Shown here: in pieces, positions 20,140-32,599 of the stretch
How the letters are laid out: every line of letters starts with the position of its first letter
How positions within the stretch are numbered: the first letter of the stretch is position 1
From: Cymbomonas tetramitiformis
Taxonomy: Eukaryota > Chlorophyta > Pyramimonadophyceae > Pyramimonadales > Pyramimonadaceae
Length of the DNA stretch: 64,000 bases
Assembly (NCBI GenBank): GCA_001247695.2
Contig: LGRX02029050.1
Span: 1 to 64,000, forward strand
Direction: 5' to 3'
The notes under the pieces: generated by a model
Told to the model about the DNA's origin: nothing
What the model saw: only the letters and a program-made list of their open reading frames with translations
Databases searched by the model: none
Position numbers and translations under genes: made by a program

Positions 20140-23100
20140 AAGCATGTCGTGCACTGACCTAGAAAACGCAGTCCTGACACGGGATTTACGTCACGCTGAA
20201 TATGCGGTTTTGGGGTGCAGCAATTTCCGCGGATCCCTGTGTTGAGCGGCGACGAGCCGAGAGCGCCAAGTTGCTCATAAACGCTCAATCCAAGGTGAAA
20301 ACGGAGTGTCGTCAACGCTTACTCCTCGCCAGTTCGGTCTTCTACAGGAAATTTCGACGCTTAACGTTTGATTCGAAAAAAACAACTTGAGACTTTCACC
20401 AACTTTTTACAGTGCCTATTTTGTCTTCGCACTTCGTAAGTGGACCTCTTACGTCTCAGGGGATTACTGGACGTGGATCTCTTCGAATATTAGCAGTTTT
20501 CGCGAATCAGCTTAAAGGTATTTTGTCTCACTCAACACAGAATGATCTCCTGCACGGGTGTCATTGTGGTATCGCGGTTGGCTCTCTGTTGTCACTAGAT
20601 TCCCTCATTGCAAGTGGAATAGTTTTTATTCTTGGAATATACCTAGTGTGCAGAAAGAAAACTTCGAAAGTAACGCGCAGTGTGGCGTCTGACCCACCTA
20701 TGTTCCTTGTCGAAGGGTTAGACGCTCAAACGTGTATGTTTGCTCCTTCTTCTGAAGTCTTGGTAGGCCCATCTACGCCTCCCGTTGTTGCAGCATCAAT
20801 CAGGCTTTCCGTGTTTGTCTTTTCGAAACGTATCCCTGGAATGCGCATCGGATGGCCTCTCATCCCAACTGAGTTCACCTAGCACGTTTAAATGCGCGCT
20901 GACTTCTTTCTCCTCACCCTCCGTGCGCAGATAAGTTGGTCGCTGACTTCAGCTTCTTCACGTTATACTATCGTTTCGTATTTTTCCTTTCGCGCAACCC
21001 TGGTCAGAAAAACCTTGCCGCAGATACTGCAATAGATGCTTGGAAGATGGTGTGTTCCTGAATTTCTGGCTTTCCTCAGCTGATTCGAAAACCTTAAAGG
21101 ACGTTTGACTTCATATGATACTTCCACGGCAGTAAGCTGCACCTTTGGCTGTCATTCCTGCAGGGTCTTCCTGAAACGTTTGCACTACTTCTGGGTTGTT
21201 GATTCTGTAACACAATAATTAATGTATTTACAAGTCACCCGTACGTTTTACTTCGTCCACGGAAAAGGGATGGGTGATGGGACTTGGACGCAGTGTTTGG
21301 AAGAACGTTTCGGCCTTTTGGACCAGTTTTGTGGTTTTGTTCGCGTACATCAGACCTTCACGGTGACGGAGGACACGTGGCAACAGGTTGGAGACACTTT
21401 GCTCTGCGTTCAAAGATCTTTACGACTTCCAACTTGGAAGCCGATAACGGCCCTAATGTTCTTTCATTGTTTGTGTTCTAGGTGTTGGACTTTAGCAATA
21501 CTATACGGAGTGACTTGTCAAACTTTGACCACCAGGTGCTCTCCCTTCCTTTCGAGTGCTGCCGCACACATCGGAGGGTCAATACGGTTGGATGCACGTT
21601 GCCGGTTGGTTGCACGTTGCACTATGTCAACGTGTGCAGTGTCTATACGGTCAGCGCGAGCTAGGGTTTGGCAGTAACCGCAGAGAGAGAGAGTTGATGT
21701 GTTGGTTGAGGGCAGCCCCGTCTGCTGTGCGTATCTTGTGCTATGTACTGCATCATGGTGTTCGTAGGGTTTAGACTGAACCGGTATCCTACATCCTAGA
21801 GCTCTTCTGCCCAATCTTCAGGCCAATCTTGATGAGTGTTCACCGACCGTCACACTCAGTGCTGCAGAATATGCGGTTTTTTCAGTGTGCTTTGGCACAC
21901 GTTGAGCCCTTGCCACACATTTTGGGTTTTGTGACAGGGTGCCTGGCCTGTTCTTGTCGATGACTTCGTGGAGTTCATGACTAATAGCAGAGCCTCTGCG
22001 AACATGTTGGCACAGAGCTCTTCATCATATTCCAACTTGGTACGAACCGTGCAAATCTATCGTCCTCCGCCCAATAGCTTTCAAGCTGCCTGGGTATATA
22101 GACTTTCAGTTGCCTCGTATGGCAGTCTGTTCGCCTATCAAGAACTGCGTCTTAGAAATCTTCGGTCTATTGTGTGCTGGCAGTGAGGTTTACTCTGGTA
22201 GTATATAATCTTGCTGAAAGGGTCTGGCTTGCAGGGCGACATGAGCGATATGGTGTTGACCACCCCTGTACAAGGACTCAAGCGCCGGGCAACGTGCTCA
22301 GTAGACAGGGCGGAGGCGGATCAGGTATCGTCATATATTATAGCTTAGCCTTCCTAAGGAAGCTTGCTTGAAAAAAAAAAAATGGGAACGCGCTGCGGCC
22401 CCAGGATATATGATAAGCTGATGGGGCCAGCTTGCCATCGGTCTGCAGTGTGTAGCTTCTATGCACTTCTCCTGTGCCTCAGCACCCGGAGCATTGACTT
22501 TGGCAGGTGGATGGAATAGCGGCTCGGCTTGCACAAATGGAGGCCACCCCAAGGTGCGTCCTGCCTCAGCGATTGATGTCGGCACCGCTCCTTCTCCCTG
22601 GCTGTCTACCTTTCTATTATCCAATTCGTTGGTTCAGCTCCAGCCTCGGTGATGTCAAGTCGCGGGTGGCGTAGGGGAACATTCTAGTGGAGAAAAGTTC
22701 CAAGGTCAATGTGTAGAAGTATGGGCACTGATCCTGCAGATCGGCTCTGAGGAACTTGACGTCAAGGTCACACCATGTTCTTGTATATGGCCATTGTCCC
22801 ATATCTAGCCTGCTGAGAAGGGCATGGTTTTTACCGGAATCTGACGACACGCATGTGTTGTGGGGAGCCGACACAGCAAGCGAGCTAGGCTGCGAGCCCC
22901 AGGTATGTGTGCAGGTCTGCCGTGTCGCTGTGGCGCTCTACTTTGTAGCTGGAATACATAGCACTACTCACTCTCTCTCTCTCTTTCCTTGCAAATGCAG
23001 CATAGTGCATAGAGCTTATAATGTCACACCGAAAAGTACTCTCATCTCAAGATTATCACCTGGCCAGCGAGCCTATTGCATGGCTGAGATAGCATGAAAC

Positions 23101-24900
23101 ACATATTGACAATACTGTGGAAAGTCTCTCCCCACAAAACTCAGTATCTGAAAAGGTGCTATCTGGTTGACTGCAATGCCACAAAAGTTTTGACTATGTG
23201 AGCGTAATCACATTTGGGGCTGCAGATTATAGCACACAAGAAATGAATGGAAGAAGGGCGCCTAGCCCTGCAACGACCTTGAGTTCATGGGCCCTATCCC
23301 CAGTCACGTTGTTTGGTGCACCTGAAGCAAATGGGAACTTTCAACATGGAAAACCCCAACCAATAGGTAGGGTGACCCTGAGTTCGAGAAGCGTGACTTT
23401 GACCACCAGCGTGACTTGCCTGCTCTTGTGCTTTTAATTTCGACTATGATGTTTAGGAGCTTGATCACCTGCCTGTTGTTGTGCTGCAAACACCTTTTTG
23501 AGCTTGGGGAGTCCAATGACTTGCTTGCTGAAGTTCTGCGCATAGTGGGCAGCTCTTTTTTTGCGGGCATGACAACCGTTAATAGGAAGCCTCGACTATA
23601 CTCTGTAATTGGGTAGGGATGCGCATTCCACGCTGGCTTTCTGGTGTTGGTTGTTGCAAATCGCTTTCTGTGTACTTTATGCACTTTTGATGGTTAAGGC
23701 TTTTGGGTGTGTGCAGTGTTTGGAACGCATTGCCAACAGTAAATGGATGGATGATAACTTTTTGAATTGCGTGCGCCGAAGATAGTTTCGGGATACTGTA
23801 TGTGTTTAATGCAGTGGGGGGTAAGGATTTGGATATTTTAAGTTATTTTGATGCTCCAATATTATCTCATGAACACCAATTGATTGTGCTAACACTTGTT
23901 TTTTATGTGTTGTCCTCTCAATACACCTGGTTGAATTTTTGAGTGGGGAACTTAAATCACCCGGAGAGCAAGAGACGTGTAATGCAGTAACCATGTCGAG
24001 CTTTCCGAGTGGTGGCTGCTGTATGCAAAATTTCGAACTTGCAGAACATGCAATGCAGAAATTCCTGATGATTTTCAATTTGGTTTGGTTCGTTTCATTC
24101 CACCACCTTCACCAAAAGATTGACAGGAATTTTGTGTGGCCAGTCCCGATTTTCTTGAAACGCCTTAAAGATGTTAATGAGCTCAGTGAAAGTCATAAAT
24201 TCTATCTATTAAAGAGGTGTGTCCTTGATGGATTGATTGTGGTCTGTGGTGTACCAACTCGATTTGTGCCGGAATTTACTCAATCTGGATACCGCCTCTG
24301 AGATTGTGATGTGAATACCGTATTTTCGTGAAGATTTCATCTTACGACGCTATAATCGTGTGATATGCGTATGCGATGGGATCGCTGACTCCCGCACGCA
24401 TTTCACTATAACCTGTGCTGATATCGATTATATACTATATCGAGCATCGGTTGTCGATGGAAGGAACCACGATTCGGTTGAAAATTAATCAGTTTTATTG
24501 GAGGAGGTCGAATGACTTACAAGCGTAGTCCTTTAAATACCCTCGGGAATCCGCGAAGGCATAATGCCTTTGAAAGTTGAAGTGTTGAAATACCCTTCGA
24601 TTCATATCGCATTTTAAAACGAGTGGTCAGCCAATTGTTTGCTTTTTGTGGCAAGATCCCAGATCGACTTCCAGGAATGCATAACTTGATTGGCGAATTA
24701 TAGAATACTTGTATATGAATTCGAAAATCTGCCTATCAAAATAGGGCAGCAGGGGGAAATTTCGGGCTTGTGGGCAAGCACGGTTTAGGCCAAGCAAAAA
24801 TAAAAGCGGATTATGGGGTTTGTTGTTTTAGAGGCCTGCACTGCTTAAATTTCATTGCTTTATAATATGTTTCATCTGAGTTTGAGTTCAACTTCAGCAA
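20140..24900. other. Gene-poor stretch; one splice-like intron at 22905-22999
   Basis: T-rich sequence with scattered short ORFs, none with recognisable domains. At 22902-22999 a strong donor (ccccag|gtatgt) and a strong acceptor (ctctctctctctttccttgcaaatgcag-like, written here only as its class: long pyrimidine tract then CAG) suggest a real intron. All three frames meet a stop around the junction, so the transcript would be non-coding or this is a UTR. I see nothing else of note to 24.9 kb. Confidence 0.4.
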
Positions 24901-25180
24901 CGCGCCTAGGCGTGTTCGAGACGGAGCAATACGACAAGCTTCACCTTCACGTTCTGGGCAGCAATTGGTAGCGTTTGACGTGGTACATTGTTATAAGACT
25001 GGTAAGTGATTGTAACCGTAACATGTGAAACGATGGGAAATGCGCAAGCCATCACCACTTTGAAGAGATATGCAAGCATGCTATTCATACTGTTGGGCTA
25101 AACCCCTGTCTATAGGTTTTTATCATCTTTTCGCCTGTTCAAATATATGGCGTTACCCACCATTGCACAATTTGTATTGA

Positions 25181-27331
25181 CTACGCACCAAGGATCTCAA
25201 GTTTTCCGATGTCTACAATTGCAGCTTGCATTCCGCTTTGAAAAGGACCATGGGAAGTCCCTGCTTGCTTTTGGCCTCCTAAAGCAGGTTCCTTGAGCTG
25301 CAACATAACACTGGAACCTGGCTGGACCACTAAGTTGAAACGGCCATCTTCAGGTGATGCGCGGGTGTAGGATTTACCGCGGTAGTCCTTTCCCCTCGCA
25401 TACACCTGCAGAGCCCCAGTGACGCGCTCCTCACCTGACTGCGATATAATAGCTAACTGTTCGCAGGCCACCTTGCCGGCTTTGAGAATGACACCTGTGA
25501 TGATCGTATGCGCAAACAAGCAGTCACAATTCCACCACCCCGTTTTTCTAATAGACTTCATTTGGTAGCTGTTTTTGCCTCCCTTTCGAAACCTCTCCAT
25601 GATGCTTTGTACCATCTTATCGTTTGTCAGTTCTTTGGGGCTTAATCTGGGCTTGCCCTTCTTGCCCGCCTTGGGCCTGCGTTTCTCAATTTCAGTTCCC
25701 CAGTCCTTCTTGCTGATGGGAAGGGACACTCCATTCGCGATGATGTTGTTCTCATCTTGTATCCAACGTCCACTTGTACTCTCAAAAGACCACGCCGTCG
25801 GAAAATCCCCACCACGGTCGAACCCGTTTACAGGCGTATCGTTGCTCCACTCCACGCTCAGCCCTGCACCAGTCTTTTCAATCTGCGCACAACATTCCCT
25901 CAGCCAAACGTGCTCCTTTCATCGGCTAGAAACGAGAATTTTGATACTGCAGGAGCCAAGCCCAAGAAGCCATTCTGGTGCTGGCTGCATTCGTCGTGTG
26001 GCGATTGCATCGGTCTCGCCCACATGTGAGCACGAACGAAACAGATTGAAAACGTAAGTTAGGTGATGGGCACAATCGGCTTGCGAGAGAACCGAAGGGC
26101 GCCGCACCTCGAGTGACTCTTGTGTGTCAGCTTCTCGGACAGCTACCCACAAAGCTCCGTAAGTCGCCATATGCACCACGCTTCCGTCGAGTGAGATTCC
26201 CGTGTAGTCACCCGGCATGGCTTCGAGCGACAGCGGATCCTCCGGGTCGACGACTGACATGGACACCTCGGCCTCACCGGTGAAAGCGGTGCCATCGGAG
26301 CGCACGAATGCATCGGGCGGCACCGTGAGCTTCATCCCCGTCTTAGGGTCCTGCACTGTACCGCCTTTTGCCGACCACAATTTTCCGCGAATGGCGACCG
26401 CGCATAAGGTCACCTCGACCCAGGGAAGCGAGAGGTCAACGGGCCAAATGCTGGGCGCGAAGCCCTCCTTTTCGAAACTCAGCACGTAACTCGCACCCGC
26501 CTGCATTAGGCTTTTTGGGACGTCCAAGTGAAAGTACCCACGGTTGTCCGTGTACACCGACAGGTTAGTGGGTAGCGGCATGCCGACCATGACATCCGCT
26601 GCGACGTCGTTAGCGGTGGTCATAACGCGCCCCGATACCTGCCAGGTGTCAACGACTGGTGGCTTGAGTGGCGGCAGGATCACGCCGTGCTTTGGATATG
26701 AATTAAGCCAGAAACTTTTGATCTCCTGGGTGTCGAGATGACGGTCCCAAACGTGAAGCTCGGACACCCAACCGAGGCAGGCGCCCGTTCGTCCGACACC
26801 AGTCAGAGGCAGCCCCGAAAACGCGACTGGGACAGTGCCAGAGGCTTGCGGCCCCTCGCGCGGGTCCAGAGTTGTGTAGCAGGTGGTGCTCCCGGTGTTA
26901 GGCCGTCTGGAGGTTGAACACTCGCCGGTCAGGATGATCAGCTGCCAACAGTCAGCGCAGGCTTTGGCCTCGAAGTTCATTCCGGGTGAAGTGTCCGATA
27001 GACGTGCGCCGAAGACTTCGGTGGCAGCGTCCATGAGCAGCAACGCATCGTTATCCACTCGCAGGAGGCTTGCTAAGGGGGTGCGCTCCACTTTGGACGC
27101 AGGCTTAAACCATATTGCAATGCTGTATGCTGGAGACAAGATCAGATGGGGCTGCATGATCTCTATCCCGCTCGAGGATGAGCCAAGCAGCTCCCAAGAC
27201 ATCACACCATCTTCCGGCACGGTCGGTGGAGCTTTAATATCCAGTCGACAGCACCGCTCTAGGAATTCTTCGCAAGTCTCTGAGTTGTCCGCCTGAATGC
27301 TGAATACGAGACCTTGCGGAAAGGAAGCCAT
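25181..27331 (-). CDS. LamG-like / carboxypeptidase-regulatory-like beta-sandwich protein, 641 aa
   Basis: Exon 1 is 27331-26108 (408 codons, ATG GCT TCC). The intron 26107-25883 has a GTGCGG donor and GCAG acceptor, phase 0. Exon 2 is 25882-25181. Residues ~50-215 look like a concanavalin/LamG-type domain (SPAYSIAIWFKP, a Cys pair near ACADCWQ, and GWVSELHVWDRHLDTQEIKS near its end). Residues ~220-300 resemble a carboxypeptidase regulatory-like fold (VSGRVMTT, NLSVYTDNRGYFHLDVPK). Next is a segment typical of CILP/FAM171-type proteins (GGTVQDPKTGMKLTVPPDAF, MPGDYTGISLDGS). Exon 2 continues the series with WWNCDC and ITGVILKAGKVACEQLAI. Such modules bind glycans or proteins, often outside the cell, but I see no clear signal peptide or membrane helix, so the location is open. 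The only unusual-looking join is the weak GTGCGG donor. Confidence 0.75.
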
Positions 27332-28011
27332 TATCGAGAAAGCCCCTAGCCGTGCTGACAGGGACGAATAATAAAGTAAGTTGCGATTCGATAGTTTTCC
27401 ACTCCGGAGATCTCGGATCCTGTTAACCTAATGTCGAATAGCCTGGACTGTTGCTGCTGCTGTTGCTGCTGCTGTCTTGTTTCGATCTTTCGAAGCCTTT
27501 ATAAAGGAGATAACCTTCGCTTGTTTAAAGACGCTGCTGATACTTTATAATAGAGAAGAGAAGAATGAGATGCCCCATCGCATGCCCGCGCCCTCGCCTG
27601 ACGCTGAGGAATCCTTGAAACGGGATATCATACTGCATACAACATACACGATCCTTATGCTTTCGGTTTCAGGCGAGGGGTTGACTTCGCTCCGTCCTGC
27701 ACGTGTCCATCCACCCGTTGAAGGTCCTACTCTCGTCACTGCTTACTGTTACTAGTTACACTGTACTATAGTACGTCTTATCTTCAGACGAGAGGTTCAG
27801 GTTCGAGGTTGCAGGTTCTCCGACGCGCGAGCGCGAGCGGCCGCGAGCTGAATTCCCAAACAGAAACACCCCGAACTCAAGCGAAGGGGAATAAACTTCC
27901 CTTATCAAGGGTTTAGGGTTTACTCCAACGACCTTCCCGACTACCAGAGAATTCTCGCTACAAAGATGCAAAGGAAACCACATCTTGCTCGCTATCCGAA
28001 CTCATTCAGAT
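27332..28011. other. Upstream region of the LamG-like gene
   Basis: Contains a short CTG/GTTGCTG trinucleotide tract at about 27443-27475 and no supported gene. It would hold the promoter of the minus-strand gene starting at 27331. Confidence 0.4.
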
Positions 28012-28249
28012 TGATCAAACAGGAGAAATATGAATATATATATCCTGTTTTGTGACTGTAAAAATGCAGGTGTGCTGGCTCTTGGAATACTAAAGTCAGA
28101 TAAAATAATAAGATGTTCTGGCTAAGTGTTTCGGGAGCCTGACACTGTGACACAGGCAGCACTGCAGGTGACATCCAGGCGAGGGGTGAAACTAAGGGTG
28201 CACCACTGCTCCCCCCTAAGGGGGGGGGAGAGTCAGCATACCCGTGACA
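28012..28249 (-). repeat. 3' LTR of the gag-only element
   Basis: 238 bp, TG...CA when read on the minus strand. It contains a short C-run/G-run inverted repeat (cccccctaaggggggg) near its 5' end and a TATA-like tatatata stretch near its 3' end. Confidence 0.9.
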
Positions 28250-28418
28250 CCACCTCACCCCGAAGGAGGGAGGTGCACTGCAGGGCCAGCCGGTACACCC
28301 GGACAGGCGGCTAGAAGAAATGTTAGAATGTTACTCGAAGAGGCCTTTTTCAACCTAGCTAGAAGCAATTCCATGCATGGCGCTAGTATATTCTCACATC
28401 TCAAACCCGATTCCAATT

Positions 28419-30038
28419 TTAGGGTTGTGGAACTTCTCCGCTCACACTGCCGTTGATCTTGGGCAACCATACAGGCGAAGAGCGCAATGCCGGCCAATCG
28501 GTGTCGTCCTCGTCGTCGAAGACGGCGCCGTAGCAAGCAGGCTCCTCGATGTCATCAGGCAGCGGATAGGCGGCATCGTCCGTGGTTGGCACCACCAGAG
28601 AGCCGCTGCCGACGGTGTCGATCGCATCACCTGCAATTGGTGCAGGCAGGGAGAGGCGGGCGGAGAGGAACGCGGCCGCAGTAGGCTGCTCCTCGGGTGG
28701 AGCCGGCGGGTCCACCGCAGGGGGCGGTGCCGTGAGGGCGGCGGCGGATGCATCAAGCGGCGGGCGGGCAGTGGCCGCTCGCGATGTCTCCAGGTGCCTG
28801 TTGTTCGCAAATGCCTCGACGCACACGTACGGGCAGGCACCACGGGTGTCGGGGTGGGAGTCCGTGACGTGCCACATGCGGAAGCAGACGGTGCAGGGAA
28901 AACCCGTGCCCACCCACTTGAGGTACATGGAGTTTGGTGAATCGGACGTCCACTTGCCCTCCAAGGGCGCAGCCGATTGCTTTTGCATGCGAAGGGCCAT
29001 GGCAACAGGGGAACGCGGAGATGGGTTGGGCTTCTGGGGCGCCTGCTTAGGGCGGTAGCCAGAGCCCTCGGGTGGGATGTCGGGAGCGGCAGAGGACGAG
29101 AGTGTGGCAAGGGGGCTCTCGTCCCGAAAGGCGAGGCGGATGCGGAGAGCAAGGCGGGCAAAAGTGAAAACCGCACCCGCACGTAACTCACGCAACACCA
29201 CCAGGTACAGAGGGGCGACGTACGGTGACTGCTTGGCGGACTCGGACAAAATGTGCCAGAGGTCCATCACGCGGTCGGCGTCGCTGTACGCCGGCTTGAG
29301 CTTCTGGTGGCGGTCACCAAGCCGTCGAATTAGTGCAAGTTGTGGGGCGGGGTCCTCGATCTCGGTGAGGACAACCGCCCTCATCTGGGTCCAGAAGCGC
29401 ATGCCGTCCGCGTCGGGCACACCCTCCACCTCGTACCGTAAGCGCTGAAGAGCGTAGCGGCCGTCAGCAGGGTGGTGGCGGGCACACTCGTGGTAGACAC
29501 TCAGCGCGTTGCCACGAAGTGGGTGCGGAAGGATGCTGAAGAGGATCTCGTTGATGGTGACGTGGTAAAAGTCATGGTCGTGCTCGAGGTCCAGGAGCTT
29601 GGCCGCCTCGCTGTAGGAGACGGGGTAGAGCACGTGAGCCAATCCCGAAAGGAGGGCGTTGAAGTCCACGTCGGCAGTCGCGGTGTCCAAAGTGTAACCA
29701 GTGGGCATTTTGAGGCCAGTAGACTTCAGGAACGAGATAAGGTCACTCCCATACTGGAACGCGTAGGCGAGCTGCTCGATGTACTCATCCTCGCGCCCCT
29801 CCTCCACAGGCGTGGTGCTCAACACGTCGGGGTCGTTGAAGTAGTCAAAAGCCGTAGGGGCGTTGACCGATGATGTCGGTTTTGAACGCAATGAAGACGT
29901 TCCCACAATTCTGCGTGGTCTACGAGACGAGGCAGGGGTAGACTGCGATTCGGAAGGTGAATGTGACGGTGTACCGCCCTGATGTGTGCGGGCAGCGCGC
30001 AGAGCGGATGCACGTCCCTCACGTCGAGTCGAAGCCAT
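28419..30038 (-). CDS. Gag-like polyprotein, ~540 aa, of the LTR element
   Basis: ATG at 30038 (MASTRREGRASAL) follows the 5' LTR by ~250 bp; an upstream in-frame extension exists but is not needed. The N-terminus (~1-70) is Ser/Arg-rich. Residues ~75-330 form a helix-rich region of gag/capsid character (LAYAFQYGSDLISFLKST, EAAKLLDLEHDHDFYHVTIN, RLGDRHQKLKPAYSDADRVM). Near residue 400 a Cys/His cluster (CTVCFRMWHVTDSH, then C-x3-C) could bind zinc and nucleic acid, but it is not a standard CCHC knuckle. The C-terminus is Pro/Ala-rich and acidic (DDEDDTDWP). It would assemble particles that package the element RNA. The ORF is intact, consistent with a young insertion. Confidence 0.8.
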   Translation of the reverse strand: MASTRREGRASALRAARTHQGGTPSHSPSESQSTPASSRRPRRIVGTSSLRSKPTSSVNAPTAFDYFNDPDVLSTTPVEEGREDEYIEQLAYAFQYGSDLISFLKSTGLKMPTGYTLDTATADVDFNALLSGLAHVLYPVSYSEAAKLLDLEHDHDFYHVTINEILFSILPHPLRGNALSVYHECARHHPADGRYALQRLRYEVEGVPDADGMRFWTQMRAVVLTEIEDPAPQLALIRRLGDRHQKLKPAYSDADRVMDLWHILSESAKQSPYVAPLYLVVLRELRAGAVFTFARLALRIRLAFRDESPLATLSSSAAPDIPPEGSGYRPKQAPQKPNPSPRSPVAMALRMQKQSAAPLEGKWTSDSPNSMYLKWVGTGFPCTVCFRMWHVTDSHPDTRGACPYVCVEAFANNRHLETSRAATARPPLDASAAALTAPPPAVDPPAPPEEQPTAAAFLSARLSLPAPIAGDAIDTVGSGSLVVPTTDDAAYPLPDDIEEPACYGAVFDDEDDTDWPALRSSPVWLPKINGSVSGEVPQP

Positions 30039-30287
30039 TGTAGGAATAAAATATTGCGGTTCCAGTTGTAAATTCAAGCACACGAGGTGTGCAATAAAAA
30101 CGCAGCTGAAGATGTCGTGAAAAAGATGTCAAGATGTCGAGATGTCGTTTGCCGTGCCGTGACGTGCTGCGAGTGGTGCGGTGCGGCTGATGTCGTGTTG
30201 CTGCCAAAAGATGTCGATAGAGTCGCAAAAAGCGAAGCGGACCAGAGAGACGAATGAGCCGACACGAAAGGTGCGTGGGCTATAACC

Positions 30288-30525
30288 TGATCAAACAGGA
30301 GAAATATGAATATATATATCCTGTTTTGTGACTGTAAAAATGCAGGTGTGCTGGCTCTTGGAATACTAAAGTCAGATAAAATAATAAGATGTTCTGGCTA
30401 AGTGTTTCGGGAGCCTGACACTGTGACACAGGCAGCACTGCAGGTGACATCCAGGCGAGGGGTGAAACTAAGGGTGCACCACTGCTCCCCCCTAAGGGGG
30501 GGGGAAAGTCAGCATACCCGTGACA
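30288..30525 (-). repeat. 5' LTR of the gag-only element
   Basis: 238 bp and almost identical to the copy at 28012-28249. The bases just inside it (ggttatagcccacg on minus) should hold the primer-binding site; they do not match the common initiator-Met tRNA pattern. Confidence 0.9.
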
Positions 30526-31745
30526 GATCTATGAAATGGTAGTTGGTAGTTGATAGCACCCGGCCACCCGCGAGGGGGGGAAGAGTTTTCATTACGCCTG
30601 GCCACCCGCACAGTCAAAGCCATCCCAACGCGCATTCACAAAATCCAAACGGAAAACGGCAAAGCTCCAACACCATCGTCGAATCGAACAGGGCAGCCGT
30701 GCTAAGCTCGCACCAAGCGCCACCGCCACCGCCTCATCTCCTCTGCACTCCCTTACAGTGTCCCAACAACATTATCGGGAGTGTTTTTATCTTGAGGATT
30801 ACCGTTGCCGTCGCTACTCGTTGCTACCGTTACCGAAGTCCGCTGCTCGTTGTTAGCGAGTTTCGGCCATCAACTTGCCAAATTTATCGTTTCTAGGCTC
30901 TGCTTCATTTCGACGCCCGTGCAAAATTCCGCCACAGATTATCGCACTCCCTTGCACCACGTGAAACTCTTCGCCATTCACAAGTGTTGTGGAACGGAAA
31001 ACTAGCAGAACGCTTGACACTCCTACTCTCGATTTTTCAGTGTGAAAAGGAGACTCGAAAATTCTTGTCGATCGTCGCGTGTAAGGTGCAACGTTCTGTC
31101 TATGCGGTGGTAACGGTGAGAGAGTGCACCCCAGTGGTCTTCCCACCCTTCTTATAGTTCTCAAATATACCAGGATCGCTTCTATGCTCCCACTTGACGC
31201 TCCTTCTCCTGTTTACACTTCGGTCGCTTTCATGCTTTTCTGCGGTCGTTCATACATGTTCGCTTTAGTCTCCTTCGCATCCTCGGTCTCACTTTGAATC
31301 CCTCGCGCAAAACAAACAAGGACGTGCTATGATTGTTTCCCCTTCTACGTTTCACCAGCTCCCCAACCTGCGGCGCGAGATCGGTTGGTTGTAAGACCAG
31401 CAATCACATCAACCATTCCTTGACACACACCCATCCCCCCTAATTGACACGCAAAACAAGTTTTGGCACTTGCTTTGGGTATGTTTGGGTCTCAGTTTTT
31501 GGTACAAGTCTTGAATAGCACTGCCAGTTTTTAGGCACGGCTTCGTCAAGGTCCCTTATTGCCCGAGCCGTCGCACGGTTGGGCGTATGGATTTGCATAA
31601 TGGAAGATAATATATATATTTCTAATATAAGTCACCGCACCTCCTAGGAGCAATTATAAGGCATACAGAAGAAAAAAAAATGTATAGATATATACATTTA
31701 TTTATTCATTTATTTATATTCGTTTATATTTATTTATATCTATAT
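30526..31745. other. Stretch without supported gene
   Basis: Mixed sequence with T-rich and pyrimidine-rich parts and a short AT microsatellite around 31,690-31,740. I see nothing convincing. Confidence 0.45.
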
Positions 31746-32400
31746 TCTGCTCGGAATACGGGAAAATCGGTGTTTTAAGCCCGTTTGTTGTGGGGTATGT
31801 CGCAAGCTGAAATATGCATGTTTCGAAGTTTGCTGCACCTCGCCGGACCATTTTGGGGGCACGCTGCATTTTCGGTTTTAGAAAAAACATTCTGCTCGGA
31901 ATGCTGGAAAATCGGTGTTTTCGGCCCGTTTGGTGTGGGGTATGTTGCAAGCTGCAATATGCATGTTTCGAAGTTTGTTGCACCTCGCCGGACCATTATA
32001 GGGGTACGTTGCATTTTCGGTTTTAGAAAAAACATTCTGCTCGGAATGCTGGAAAATCGGTGTTTTCAGCCCGTTTGGTGTGGGGTGTGTTGCAAGCTGC
32101 AATATGCATGTTTCGAAGTTTGCTGCACCTCGCCGGACCATTTTGGGGGCACGCTGCATTTTTGGTTTTAGAAAAAACATTCTGCTCGGAATGCTGGAAA
32201 ATCGGTGTTTTCAACCCGTTTGGGGGGCGTGGGTGCATGTGGGGTACGTTGGGGGCGGCCGCAATATGCATGTTTCGAAGTTTGCTGCACCTCGCCGGAC
32301 CATTATGGGGGCTCACTGCATTTTCGGTTTTCAAAAATAAATCTGCTCGGCGGAATATTGTAAAATCGGTGTTTTCAGTCGGTTTCGGTCAGTTTAGGGG
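31746..32400. repeat. 145-bp tandem repeat, just over four units
   Basis: tctgctcgga starts units at 31746, 31891, 32035, 32181 and 32342 (spacings 145, 144, 146, 161). The fourth unit has a ~16-bp insertion. Each unit carries atatgcatgtttcgaagttt and cacctcgccggaccatt. ORFs on both strands follow the period. Confidence 0.9.
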
Positions 32401-32599
32401 AGGGGAGGGGATACCATAGTCGCAATATACATGTCGCAATATATATGTTCGCTTCCGCAATGTATATTGTTTGTTGTATGTATTATCAGCGATTATGCAG
32501 CACCATGTATATTACACAAAAATCCAAACAGGATTCTCGAAAACATATTCACAAAAGCATCATTTCCAGGCTATCAGCCTAACGGGAATCGCTGATCCT

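Larger units (their letters stand above)
28012..30525 (-). mobile_element. Gag-only LTR retrotransposon, 2.5 kb
   Basis: Two 238-bp direct repeats (28012-28249, 30288-30525) bound an interior with a single long minus-strand ORF. In minus orientation the repeats begin TGTCACGGG and end TTTGATCA, the TG...CA pattern of LTRs. They differ at one position that I can see (gagag against gaaag). A G-rich tract (ggggtgaggtggtg) precedes the 3' LTR and could be the polypurine tract. No protease, integrase or reverse transcriptase is present and there is no room for them, so the element must borrow enzymes from a relative. A 5-bp duplication is not clean: cagat precedes 28012, and cagat also occurs at 30524-30528, overlapping the LTR end by two bases. 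Confidence 0.88.

Noticed and set aside
22902..23090. Coding exon pair around the intron 22905-22999
   Set aside because: The splice signals are good, but every phase meets a stop next to the junction.
28442..29191. 249-codon minus ORF overlapping gag
   Set aside because: Arg/Pro/Ser-rich shadow frame of the intact gag reading.
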